Source: Chamaelirium japonicum
Taxonomy: Eukaryota > Streptophyta > Magnoliopsida > Liliales > Melanthiaceae
DNA length: 64,000 bases
Assembly (NCBI GenBank): GCA_947650365.1
Contig: OX393553.1
Coordinates: forward strand, 35,776,353 to 35,840,352
Reading direction: 5' to 3'
Position numbers and translations under genes: made by a program. Under the pieces are notes generated by a model. That model was given only the letters and a program-made list of their open reading frames with translations. It made no database searches and had not been told where the DNA came from. Shown one piece after another: positions 22,201 to 35,000 of the stretch. Each line of letters opens with the position of its first letter. The first letter of the stretch is position 1.

Positions 22201-25200
22201 GTTAGAGATCGCTAAAAAGGTTAAGAAAGTTTCGTATCCTCTTGAGGGAGGAAAGAAAGGTGAGGCAAAGATTGGAGATGATTCCGAGGACTATCTTTAT
22301 GAAGAAGTTGTCGATAGATAATTAGCTACATCGTGAGTCTTCCCTTTGAAACCACAATATGAATATCGCCCTTGTCAAGTGGTAAATTTAAATTATTAAA
22401 AGAGTTTATCTATCTATTTTGGAAAAATAAAGATTTTGAGCAATATAGTTGAAATGCATTTTTTACCTCTTCTAAAAATAAAAGAATTAAAATAATTATA
22501 AATATAAAAAAAGTCACAGTAAATTTATGCAAAATGATCGTAAAAACGTTTCATTTATTTTATTGAAAATGATGTGCATAAAGTATAAAATAACTTAAAT
22601 ACAAATGTACATGCAGAAGTAATGAAACAAAAGGTGAGCCACACTAATTTTTGAATTAAAAGATAAAATGAATTTCAATCGAAATACACATTTAGCCAAA
22701 AATAAAACCAGAAATCAACAAATTTTTTTTTATATCCTATCGGGGGATTTTCCATTATTACTATTGTTAGAACTACATCTAATTGTCATCATTTAAGTTA
22801 GTCTTTTTTTTTTTTTTGAGATGTGAGTCATCTCGTTTTTCTATGCAGGGTTTGTGGGTTCATTTGAACATAGAACTGCAACTTGAGAGTGAGTTAGGTC
22901 TTGTTAGAGAGGTTAACCCAAGCTCAACCAGAATGGTAGAACCTTCAATCCCCGCACTGCCCAACTTGACCACAACTCAAGAATAAATTTTCCAAGTTCA
23001 GGTTAAGCTCGGGCATAGTTGTCAAGGCGAGGCTAGACGCCCGGAAGGAGCCTAGGAGCATAGGCGCGCCTAAGCGTGGCCTTATGTGTATAGGTGTGAC
23101 CTTATGTGCATAGACATCCTCCAGGCACGGGTATATATGTATAATCTATACTTGCAGAGTTGCAGGTATATATGTAATAGATAGCAATATATCACCTTAC
23201 TAACATGAAATTGAGCATATTCTATTCAAATGCATGCAACACAATGACACATATATAGTATAAACCAGGGTTTTAAATCTCGGCTGATACCGGTACGTAT
23301 TGGTTTTGGCTGGTTTGAGACCGGTACTGCATCCGATCTCGATACCTGGCCTGTACCGGCTGGTACCGGTACGTATCGGCCGGTTCAGGTCGGTATTGAT
23401 CGGACCGACATGTTAATTTTTTTTTTTGGGTTTTTCCCTCAACCGGTATCGGTCCGTATTGATTGGTACCGGTACGTACTGGTCGATACATACCGGTTCG
23501 AGGCCGACTGATACCGTGATTTTAAAACTTGGTATAAACAAGTAAATAACAAAAGGAACATATAGAATACAAACACTTGCTAACATAAAATTGAGCATAT
23601 TTTCATCAAATGTATGCAACACAATGAACACATAGTATAAACAACAAAATGAACAAAGAAGATGGGCGCGGGTTTTGGGTTTTACTTAAAAAAAAATATC
23701 AATGCCTAAAACTAGGCGCGCGCCTAGTTTAGTCACGTCTAGGCCGTTGCTTAGTGCTATTCGCCTAGGCGCACTGGGGCCTATCTGTCTCCGAGCGCCT
23801 AGTGCGCTTAGTCTAGGCCCGCGCCTTGACAACAATGAGTTCGGGTTAGCTCAAGTTGGTGGATCTTGTCGGATTCGGTGGAATCAGGTAATGGTTATGC
23901 TATTAGTTGTCGAAAGTTTTCAATTTTAGAGATTAAAATACAAAAGAAAGAATTTAGTTATTCTTAATAGTCACCAATAAATTATCTTTTACCTCCACCA
24001 TCAGACGATTTGTAGTTCATTGTATTGGGATTGTGATCAATAGAGGTCTAGGAACAAGATTCATAGGGGCATACAGGGTGACACGTTATACTCAGATCGA
24101 ATTCAGGTTGGGTCAGATTGCCCAACACTTTTCCCAAGCCTAACCCAAATTTAGTTGAGGTTAACTTTTTCCAATCGAACAACCTGATCTCAATAAATGA
24201 CCCCACACCCAACCCATAGGCAAGTTAGGGTAGAGATGGGTCGGGTTGAACCCACCCAAGTTGTAGCCGTATTCGAAACTGTGCTTGTTCGGATTTTAGT
24301 TGATTTGAACCACCGAACCCCATGTCAAGTCTAATTCAGATTTGGTTTATATCATTGTTATATAAGTTTTAATCATAAATTATATTTAGTGGTTATTTCA
24401 TGATTTACATTGCAAGTCATGGTTCTGAATTTAATGATTCAGATCTGAATCCAAATCATGCCCTAATATGTTATTTCTTTTATTATTTTTTTTCTTTTTT
24501 ATGTCAAACAAACATGCCAAACCTGAACTCGAATCTAAACTTGAACATGTTCGTTTTTTCCTAAACTGAGACCAAAAACGAATTCTCAAACCTTGCTTCT
24601 ATGTATTGCTCCTCTCCTATCTCCTTGTCATCCATCTCATGAGCACTTCTTCCATGTCTACCAAGGCTGACAGTGTATTTTCTTTTACCTTCGTAATATC
24701 ACCATCCCACTACCACTTTATTCTTTCTTGTCCCACATGACTGGTGGAACTTGATCCGTCACCACAACTACTACAATTATTCCGTGAGTATCATATTTAA
24801 CTCAAGCTCACCGTATCTATAAAATTGGGAGCTTGAAAAGAGTTTACTCTTTAGAGGGCTTGAAGAGAATTTGAAGTTGGAGAGAGCTTTGGAACTATTG
24901 AAAGAGAGTCCAAAGAGATTTGAGATAAAATAGGAGGTATGGCCGTTGTAAAGGGGTTTTGAGGGAAGTAGGGAAAAAAATATTATTGTAACCTGACTAG
25001 GGTTGTAAATTGGCCAAACTCGGGTCGGGCCATCGCAAGCTTGGGCCCGACCCAAACTTATGAATGTGTGCCCAAACCCGGCCCAAGCCCAAATCAAATA
25101 TTTCTGACTTGGCTTAAACCTGACCCAAAAACTATTTATGAAGCCCAAGCCCGACCCAAATAAAGCCTGAACTTGTAGCCCTATATATGCCTAAATCTTT

Positions 25201-28200
25201 TTTTTCCCCTTCTCTTGATCACACGATAAAAAGGAAAAATAACGTTGATTATGATATGTATTAAAAAGAGATACGTTAAGTAATGCTCTTAAAGTCTAAG
25301 AAATTAATATTTGTAAAGTAGATGTGTAAAACTTTAGTTTTGTTGTATACAAAAAATAAAAATAAAATAATATAGGTTTCTGTTTGGGCTTTGGGTCGGG
25401 TTAACAATTGTCCATGCCAGGCCCACAATATAGTCGGGCTTGAATATTTGAGCTCAACCTGGCCCAAGGTCCAAGCTAACTCCTCCCAAAATGGGCCCAA
25501 ATAAGGCCCGACACGATGGGCATCAGGCTAGTCCCAACCCATTTCTAGCCCTAAATCCGATAATAAAAAAAGTAACTTTTGAAGGACTGCATGGTCACAT
25601 AGTTTGTTGTGTGGTGCACAATCAGTATGCGGTTGACATGGTTTTTAATTTTGATTTTGTGTCTGGTTTCGGTTCATACTAAATTTGAAATTTCGATTGG
25701 AATGGTGAAAAAATTTCCAAATGGTACAAACTAATATTTTGATATATATTTTTTTAATTTTTAAATTTAATTCTTTCGGCGAATCAGACGGTGAGATCCA
25801 GTGAATCCAGTAGATCTGACAGTTTCAGGTGAAATCAAGCTTGTTTCGGTCGAAATATGAGTGTATATAAAGCCTCAAACCCATCGTAACCAACCCACAT
25901 GTTTTTTGGAATCATGAGTTGGTTTAATTCGAAATACACTTGTAATCACGAAATTTAATTTCAAACCCACTTGGTTTTGATGGGCCCTATGCTTTTGGCC
26001 GAAATTTCAGCTAAATCCAACAAAATGCATATGGAATAGCAAAATTTCAGCAAAATGGGCAAGAATCTTCAAATTTTAATTGCAACATATATAACATGTA
26101 AATATAGTTAGTAATAAAGGAATAAAATTAAATTTGCTAAAAAAGCTCACAGGTTACACATTTCTTTATAAGTTGGAAGGCAGCAATATTATCTGTTAGA
26201 CTATGTTTTATTGGTCTACATTGATGTTAGGAAGATTTACTCACCCTTCTTTTTCATTTGTTCTCGCCCTTCCCCTTCTCTCTCTTTTTCTTCATGTAAT
26301 TGGAGTAATACAAAAGATGGGGTTGATACACTATAAAGAATAAAGAGAACTTAGCTAACTGCATAATAATTGATAATGGTATCTAGCAATTAGTTATTGT
26401 TACATGAATTATCACATGGTACTTTCTAAATCATGATTATTACGTTTGCCAAACTTGGAGTTATTGCTAGTTCTTATTGATTATATAAAGTGTTTTCTCT
26501 AATGGAACCTTTATAAGTGGTTCCTCTTAGGTTATGACTCATCCAAGGTACCTAGGTGGCTTCCATACAACATTGTCCTCTCTAATATCAAAAGTTTTTG
26601 ATAACTGAATTGAAGCTCATTTTTTGTGCTTGCTATTGATTTCACAACTATTTCCTTTTCTTATTTTATGACTATTTTTCTTCTCTTTCTTATGGCATCT
26701 GATATGAACAACAATTCCCTTTTCTTCTTCAGTCTTTTACCCTTCTTTTTTCTTTGTCTTCTTTTGAATAATACAAAGGTCTATATAACAATGATATAAA
26801 TTGTAGTGGTTGCTTTTCTGCTTATCCTTTTAATTATATTGACTTTGCAGTTGTCATCATTCCTCTTTCTTTCCTTTGGCTAAACTAATAATCAAACTTA
26901 AAATAATATTTCATATGTATTTTTCCACAAATTCAACTTGATAATCTAATCCTTTCCCTGTTACTTGAGATCAAATTGTAAGTTATCTTGATTCTTTAAG
27001 CCACATCCAAAGCCTTAAGTCTCGTGATTTCAACCTAAATTGTGATGTTATATCTCATTCTTTCAATATCACCTACCCTAACTGCAAAGTGTGAACCCAT
27101 ATAATCAAATCTTGCTAAGCTATATTACCCTTTTGACAAAGATGACATTGAGAATTGAGACCATGTCTTTTCTCTTTGTTGAAAGAAACTTTAGTAATAA
27201 CTGATTTGAGTATTACAGGGATACTAAACATTTAATGTTGAGGGTAGAAAGTGAGTGGCGTTAAATGATGTATAGAGCCTCCGAATCACATAAATGAATA
27301 ATCTTGCTCTAGCAATTTAAATTTCTTAACTTCAATAAACAGAGAAGACTAGAAAAGTATCCATATTAAAGGATGCTGTTGTTTTACTTCTCTGGAAAAA
27401 TCCCCTTATTGCTGATGGTTTATTTATTTACTTCCCTAAGATGCTAGGAATGTTCATTTGTCAAGACTTGAAAAGGAGTGGTATGATGAATTATTTTGCT
27501 CTTACTTTTGACAATAATTACTGTCTTTATCCCCAGTTTTTTGTTAAACAAAGTATGAAGGTCCCTATTCATTCAATGTGGCACAATGCATGGGTTCTTG
27601 TTTTGTCGGGGATAATTGCTTTCTGTAAATTGGTTATACATTTACTATGTATCAAAGTTACTGTTTGGTTTCTTCTAATCTTGCCAAGTGTTCCAGTGTT
27701 TTTCAAGTTGTCAAAAAGGAAGACCGATGAGAATCTGCAAGTTCTTCATACAATTCTTTTTGGAAAAAAATCAAATGTAAAGCTCCAATTTCTAAGCTTT
27801 TATTCTTTTTAAATTATCCTGCACACGTGTGTACTATTGTTTTTTACCCCTTGGTGGTTTTGACAATTGATTTTTTTACAGGCATATAATCTGAAGAGAA
27901 ATATTGCCCAGTTCTCTGGTTTTGTTTGGGCTGGGAATGAGGTACTATCCATTGCAAGATCAATCTTTTCATTAAAAATATATAGAAATTTAGAATAAAT
28001 GCCCGACCGGTAGTGAAGTGGATAGCAATTGAATTGTTGTGTATGAGAAACTTGCCATGTGCATGCTTTCTCTCTCTCTCTCTCTCATAACATTGTTTGC
28101 TGATTGGTGGAATGAGCCTTATTGAAACCAGTGGCAATACGAAGTCCTTAAAAGGGCATTGTTATTTATTGCAGGAGATTGTTTATTTGCCAAGTCTTTC

Positions 28201-31200
28201 CTTTTTTGCAGGAAAAACAGAGGGGAAGAATAAAGGAAAAGCTTGATAAGTGTATCAAAGACAAATTGCTGGATTTCTGTGTGCTACTTGACATCCAAAC
28301 TGTACGAACCACAACCAAGAAGGTTGGTTGCTTCTAATCATCATACTCAAGTGTTCATTTCTTTTATAATATGAAAGAGTACATTTGTCAAACTGCATTG
28401 TACATTTGTACTTTCAGGAAGAAATCACAGAAAAATTACTACAATTTTTGGAGTCTCCACATTCTACAAGAGATGTTGTACTTGCTGAGAAACAGAAGGT
28501 TTTTGCTTCTACTGATGTTGATATGCCTTTGCTGAATTACTTGGAAAGAACTTTTGACCATATAATTTAACCCAACAACAACATGTAGTAGTTGATGCCA
28601 TATATTTTTAACTATTATCGCAGAAGGGAAAACGCAAGAGAAGGACTAAAGGGATTAGTCAAACTGCAACTGGAGAAGCTTCTTCGAAAAGCGAAAAAAA
28701 GGTTTTTGTATGCTTATTGTTTGCTATTCTACAAATTTCACATATTATTTTACAGTCGGAGTTTTTGGCATAAGCCGCATAACATTTTTATTTATATCGT
28801 GTTATTAGTTACTACTTGAGATGAGATGTCTTTTTGATTTTAGGTTATTGGACTGCATCATGTTTTTAGTGGACGGTTTTACTAAGAGATGAGAGCAAAG
28901 ACATAATAAAAAATGCTAACATTATTGATCAATGTAAACAATAAGCCAAGACAACTTGAATTTGTTTTTACCATTTGTTTGTTTTCTTTATTTTCTATCC
29001 ATGTTTGTTGGTAAGAAGAGTTGAACTTTGATCCTTTGTGAGTTACATCCATTATCATCTCTCGTGTCCTCATTTGATGCTCCTGAATAGATGAGTTGTT
29101 ATCCATGGTCAGTTACATTCATTCTTATTGTTCGCTAGTAGTGCTCCTTTTATGTTCGATCTTAAGCTGGAGAAAATATGCTTTTAAGCTTGAGGGAATT
29201 TGCTCCTATTATTGTTGGAGAGTGTTTTGTCTCAAACTGGTTGTGTTGCTAGTAGTGCTCCGACTATGTTAGATCTTGAGCTTGAGAATACATGCGTTTA
29301 GGTTAATTGATACTAGATTCTCTGACCCATCTAGTGACATCGTGTAGCCGGCTACTAAGGCTGTGTGCCTGTGTGGTACTGGAATTGCTTGCAATACCTC
29401 TAATGCAAGGTGATAGTTCAACAAGCAAATTAATTTAGCAAAGACAAGTATAGGTTTAAACTAATTCAAGTGTCAATTTCAATTATCTCAAGTAGAAATA
29501 TTAAGCATAGACAATTAGCGTATAATTACTTGCAGGAATTCCTAGCACGCTAAAAGATTAAATAGAATTGATCGTTTGGAAAGCTAGGGATTCAGTGTAT
29601 CATATTCTGACTACTACTTTAAAATGATTCAGTTTCATGGACGTTCTGAAGCATCTTAATCGAGAGCGGCCAAAATTCGAGAGTTGCTATTTTATTATTT
29701 GCTTATAATACTACAGAATTTGAACTTCGTTACGATACTACAGAAATTGAATTTTGTCATCTGTCGAGCAGTGCGAAAAATTTGTTCCATCACTATGCAT
29801 GGATACCAGATCATTGTTTAAAATTTTAAATGCTGTGCATGTATTCATACACTTGATAATCTGTTTATGACCTATATCCTTTTCTCAGCATTTAAAGCTT
29901 GCTATGCATTTTCTTACCATTTTCCTTGATGGTCTCTATGATACCTTTGGACTATTTGTTTCTCTTCCAGAATTTTAAGTAATTATTGAGTTTGGAAACA
30001 CTTTGTTGATGTTCCAGAAACGCAAAAGCAGTCTGGATATTAAAGAAAAAAAGGGACGATCTTCTAAAGCCAAGAAAGAAGAAGACGACGAGAGTGGTCT
30101 AGCCGAGAAAGAAGATGAAGAGGAGCATGGTTCATCCGAGGAAGATGTAGATGATGGTGGTTCTAATGATAATGAAGACACATCAAATGCTGAAAAAGAT
30201 AACGGTGGCACAGAGGAGGAAAGTGACGATGTTAAAAGTGAGAAAGAAGAGGAGGATGAACCAGAGGAGCCTATGGCAAGCAAAAAAGGATCCGATGAGA
30301 AGCAGAAGAAGGCTGCTGGGCTCAGAATAAAGGAAAAGGCATCACCTGTCAAAAAAGGCTCTCCAGCAAAGTCTGATAAAGGACCTTTGAAACCTGCTTT
30401 GGAAAAGGCTTATTCAGATGCCAAAGATGTACCAAGCAAAAGAGATTCTTCCAAGGGGCAGACTAGTAAGCGTTCAAAGACTAGTACGAAGGAGAAAGTT
30501 TCACCAGTCAATAAGGGCGATCTCAAAACCTCTAAAAGTAGGAAGAGAACTGTTGATGGCAGTGATTCTGGCCCACCGTCATCCTTCAAACCCAAAAAGG
30601 AGAATAAAAAGAAAGGCCAGAGTAATGATAATCCAGTAACTAAGGTCAATACGACGGGCAAGAAACAAGCTGCCAAGTCTGTGTCAAAGGTGTCAACCAA
30701 GGAACAAGGTAAGGGATATCGATTTATCCTTTCAAAAAATTTAGTGTATTTTTGTGTTGTACTGCGTTTTCTTTGCAACCAATTGTTGAAGCACATATGA
30801 AAATTCATTGTTTTCTTATGTAAGAAGAAACTTTAATTTTTAATTCTATTCGTTTGATGGTTATAAGTTAGGGACGAGGAAATTGCCTTATGATATAATG
30901 TTGATCAACATTTTGTATGCTAATCAGGTTATGTTGACCTTTTCATTTTACAAAATGTCGAGGTCCCTTAAATTAATGAAAGTGTGAATATTCTTGTGGC
31001 ATTTTATGTGGCAAATATTTGTTTGCTACCTTAGATCCTAGTATATGTTTCCTTTTAACTTAGATATGTTGAATCTTTTACGGACATTTAAATGTTTTCT
31101 TTTATATATGTATATATTGTTTTTGGGCTGAGTCACAAAATGTCCTCTATTAATTTTTGGCATCAACATATATTGAGTTAATCTATTTGTCCCTTGAACT

Positions 31201-32003
31201 TATCTATCCTAATCTCCTTACCTGTTCACAAAGTTCACACTATTTTCACTATTTACATAAATCGTACAATAGTTTTGAAACATGAAACAACTTGGAGCAA
31301 ATAAACCTCACACTCATTAGGACAATTAGGCCAAGGTATATGTTCAAGGAGAAGAACATGCGTCACTAACATAGTGAGCATAACACCCCAAACCTATACA
31401 ATGTATATACAAATATGTACCATCTCTAATACTCACCTCAAACTCATGTTTGATCACAAAACAATAGTTTGCCTACCGGAAGTGGAGAAGCTTATGTGAC
31501 TTGGTATATAGATTTGCAAGCAAGGAAGCACGGATACGGACACGGCAACACGACAAATCTCAAAAAAGTAGGACACAGACACGACGAGGATACGAAATTT
31601 TTTTCTATTGATTTTCTAATTTTTAGTAAATTTTCAGTATTTTTTCAATTATAAGCGGTAGAGGATCTGTGGCGAATTAATGTAGTTAAAAAAATTATTC
31701 CCACTGCCTAAGACTTAACCTCCTTGTAGTTAAAAAAATACATTTTCCCCCTTCAATTCAATTTTCAACAGATAAAAAAACACCAAATTAGGAAATGAAA
31801 TAGTTGAAAGAGGGGGGGGGGGTATTGTGCTAACATTTCAAACTTTAGGGTGTGATTTGGAACAAAAAAAAACAACTATAGGGGGGCTAAGTGTTTTTAG
31901 CTAAAATTTAGGGGGACAAAGTGTAACTTACCCGTCATTATATAACACCGAGAGGAGAGAAAGGGGAGGATCGAGTTAGGGTTTCGGTGTTTGGTGATGG
32001 GGG

Positions 32004-32051
<48 letters not shown>

Positions 32052-35000
32052 CTTGTGTGGTGTGCCGACGATGTTTGACCAGAGAGAGAGAGAGAGAGGC
32101 TTGTGTGGTGTGCCGACGATGTTTGACCTACAGTTTTTTTTCCCTTTTCCTCTCCTCATCCTCCCCTCTTGTGTCCGCCCGTGACAAGCTCCTGAGGTCA
32201 TGTAGGACACGGCACATGCGTGTCCGACCCGGATACGGGGCCCCATGGGACGTGTTCGTGCTTTAGAGTTTGCAAGCTAGGGATATGAAGGCACATAAGG
32301 TAGGTAGATGATGCCATAAAGATAATAGTGATGAACAAAGTGATAGTCGATTTAGATGTGCTTTGGTTGCTCCTGAAACATTGGTTTGCTAGCTATCTGG
32401 ATAGCACATCGATTGTGTCAGTGAAGAGGAGTAAGAGAAGTAGACTCGACGCCAAGTTTTGAAAAGACGTTAAAATCAGATATCTCAATTGAGGTGTTAG
32501 CCATGGGGCGAGGCTTAACCTCAGTACTGGAACGGGAGACGCCATGTTTCTTCTTCTTTTATCGGGAGATGAGAGATCTCAAAGAAAAACCTAGAAACGG
32601 GTGATCGACTGGTGATCACCTTTACCACTTCAAGCGACGCAAAGGCAAGGGGGTGGTTGAGGATCCTTCCAAGGTGAGAACTAAGTGTTATAGGTGTCAT
32701 GGGCCTCATGTCTATGGGTACTTTGCAAATCAATGCCCTACCAAAGACATAAGGAAGAGTTTGGTGGTAGATAAACAAGGAGATTTTGAGGAGGTGTACG
32801 ATCCCAAATCGGAGGAGGGTACTAGTGATTACGACGAGGAAGAGTTTAGAGCCTTGTTCTTCGAGGTTGTTGGGCCCGACACGAGTTTTCCCTTGCGACT
32901 CATACTCCGTCAGTTGAGAGTACCCCACAGGGACCCATGGGCATTCCTAAAATGTAAGAGGTCCTTGTAGATGAGTTGAGAAAGCAAACTTCAAAGGTTG
33001 AAATAACTGAAGAGGCTTCATGGAAGAGGACTACAGTCAATACAATGTTCTACATGATTTGTAGAGTTAAAGGAAAGTGATGCCCTCTTTTTGTAGACAG
33101 TGAATGTCATATCAACTATGTTGCACAAGCTATGGTTGAGCACTTGGAGCTTCCTACAGTTCCTTTGTTGCACCCAGGACGAGTGGGTTGGATTTAGATG
33201 GAATCTGAGTACTTAACATAACTCATAAGTGCTCGATTTAGCACTAGGAGCTTCTCTGTGGGCGATGCTTATCAGGACACCATGTGTTCCAGGCGTTGCC
33301 TGTCTTGAGTGTTGAGCTTTATTTAGGACTACTATGATAGTATGATAAACACACTCAGTGTAGTTAAGGCGAGCCGAGGCGCTCGCCTGAGGCGAGGCAA
33401 GGGCGTCTCGCCTGGATTGAGGCGAGAGCAGGTATATAAGTCGGCTTGAGGCGCCCACCTTACACCCTGAGGCGATCGAGGCGCGAGGCGCCCGCCTCAT
33501 TTAATTGACGGTTTAGGTTGAAGCCAAATTGAATCACAGTCGTCCTTTTGCATGACATCTGAGACCTAGTGTGATTCATTAGTCGGGCTTGGTGTAACAA
33601 ACCATTGTGATTTAATTTTAGCTTTAACCTATCTGATCCTATGAGTTTATAACCTCATAGAATCCTGTGCCTTGTGGATTCAAATCTTCCAAGCGATTGA
33701 GCAAGATAAAAAAGAACTCGTGACGACCGGGCAGGTTTGGGTTTAAACTTTGGGGCCGCTTTCAGCGTCGGTCACGAAGTGAGTATAATGTTGCCCATGA
33801 AAACTCTTTTATCTCAGTTTTTTAATTTAGATTTTGATTAAATCCTATAGGGTCATAATTCTTTATATGTTTACTTCACATCTTCAATTCACATTTTTTT
33901 CATCTTTCTAACAGAGTTACAGACATCCAGGCCTAGATCCCAATCTATATTATTTAGATTTTATAGTTTTAAGATGAGGATGATATAGATTATAGAACTT
34001 GATGATGATGAGTTTTGTTGATGATTGATGGCACATGGTATATAATTATGCGAACTTGTTTCAACTAGTCATTTTAGTGTGTGTGTGTGTATAGTTTTTA
34101 TGCACGCCTTATTTCAATCAGCTGCTCGCTTCGCCTCTCGCCTCTCATCTCAGGCACCAGTAAGGTTGAGTGCCTTGAGTCCGCCTTAACGCCTTGACTA
34201 CACTGAACACACTCGTCACGATGGTCGGGTCAACACATACTCTTTCATCATAAATTGACGATATATAGTTTTGTACCCTCATGATATACTTTCAAATAAT
34301 TGATGGATAATAGAGATGCTGAAAACTGAAAGTTATCGTGGAGATTGAGGAGCTAAAAGAAAGGTTAGAGTCCCTCGATCATCCCATCTCAGATCAAGCA
34401 CGAGGATGTATCACGTTTGGGTGTGGTTAGGTGTGCTTTAACTCAACCCAAGATTGAGGCTGATTGGTGAGGAACACAATTTTTCATACCTTCGTCAAGT
34501 TTGGTGAGAAGAGTTGTAAGGTAATCATTGACATCATGAGTATCATCAATGTGATACCCTATCCATAGTCACCCGCATAGGTTTGAAGCTTATCCTGCAC
34601 CAAAACCTTGACAAGGTTCTTGGGTTGATGCTCCATCCATTGCAATTCAAGAGAAGCGTCTTGTCCAAATTCAATTCTCCCAAGGACAAGATATGGTGTG
34701 ATGTCATTTTGATGGATGTAGATTATATTATTTTGAGTGGGCCTTGGTTATATGATGGAGATGTTACGATTTACGATCGATCCAATTCAGGCCTCCTTAT
34801 TTTCGTGGGTAAGAGGATCACACTCAATTCTCTTCAACTCAAACCCAAACCCTCTTCATGGCCTGTTTGGTTAGGAGGAGTTTCAATCCGCATGTTACAA
34901 CTTCTACATTTAGGCCAAACCCCATAGTTTGGTTGGGAGGAGTTGCAACCCGTGTGTTGCAAGTCCTACAACAACCAAACAAACTCTGTGTAGTTGTAAC

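Larger units (their letters stand above)
19881..27696 (+). other. DEK intron 2, 7.8 kb, loaded with transposons
   Basis: It separates the 34-base exon 2 from exon 3. It holds a 209-bp tandem duplication, four hAT-type elements (one nested in another), and long AT-rich parts with nothing recognised (19881-20470, 21940-23000, 23850-24970, 25560-27690). At about 20540-20710 ATATCGGAAAATATC-type words recur in both senses, suggesting an old MITE. None of the open frames in the intron resembles a known protein. Confidence 0.85.

Noticed and set aside
22200-22325. Short coding-like stretch rich in Gly, Lys, Asp and Glu
   Set aside because: A possible exon fragment inside DEK intron 2, but it is short, stops at once and matches no family I know.
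30003-30800. Independent 265-codon gene starting at 30003
   Set aside because: The bases before 30018 are intronic (acceptor GTTCCAG) and those after 30708 follow a GTAAGG donor. It is DEK exon 8.
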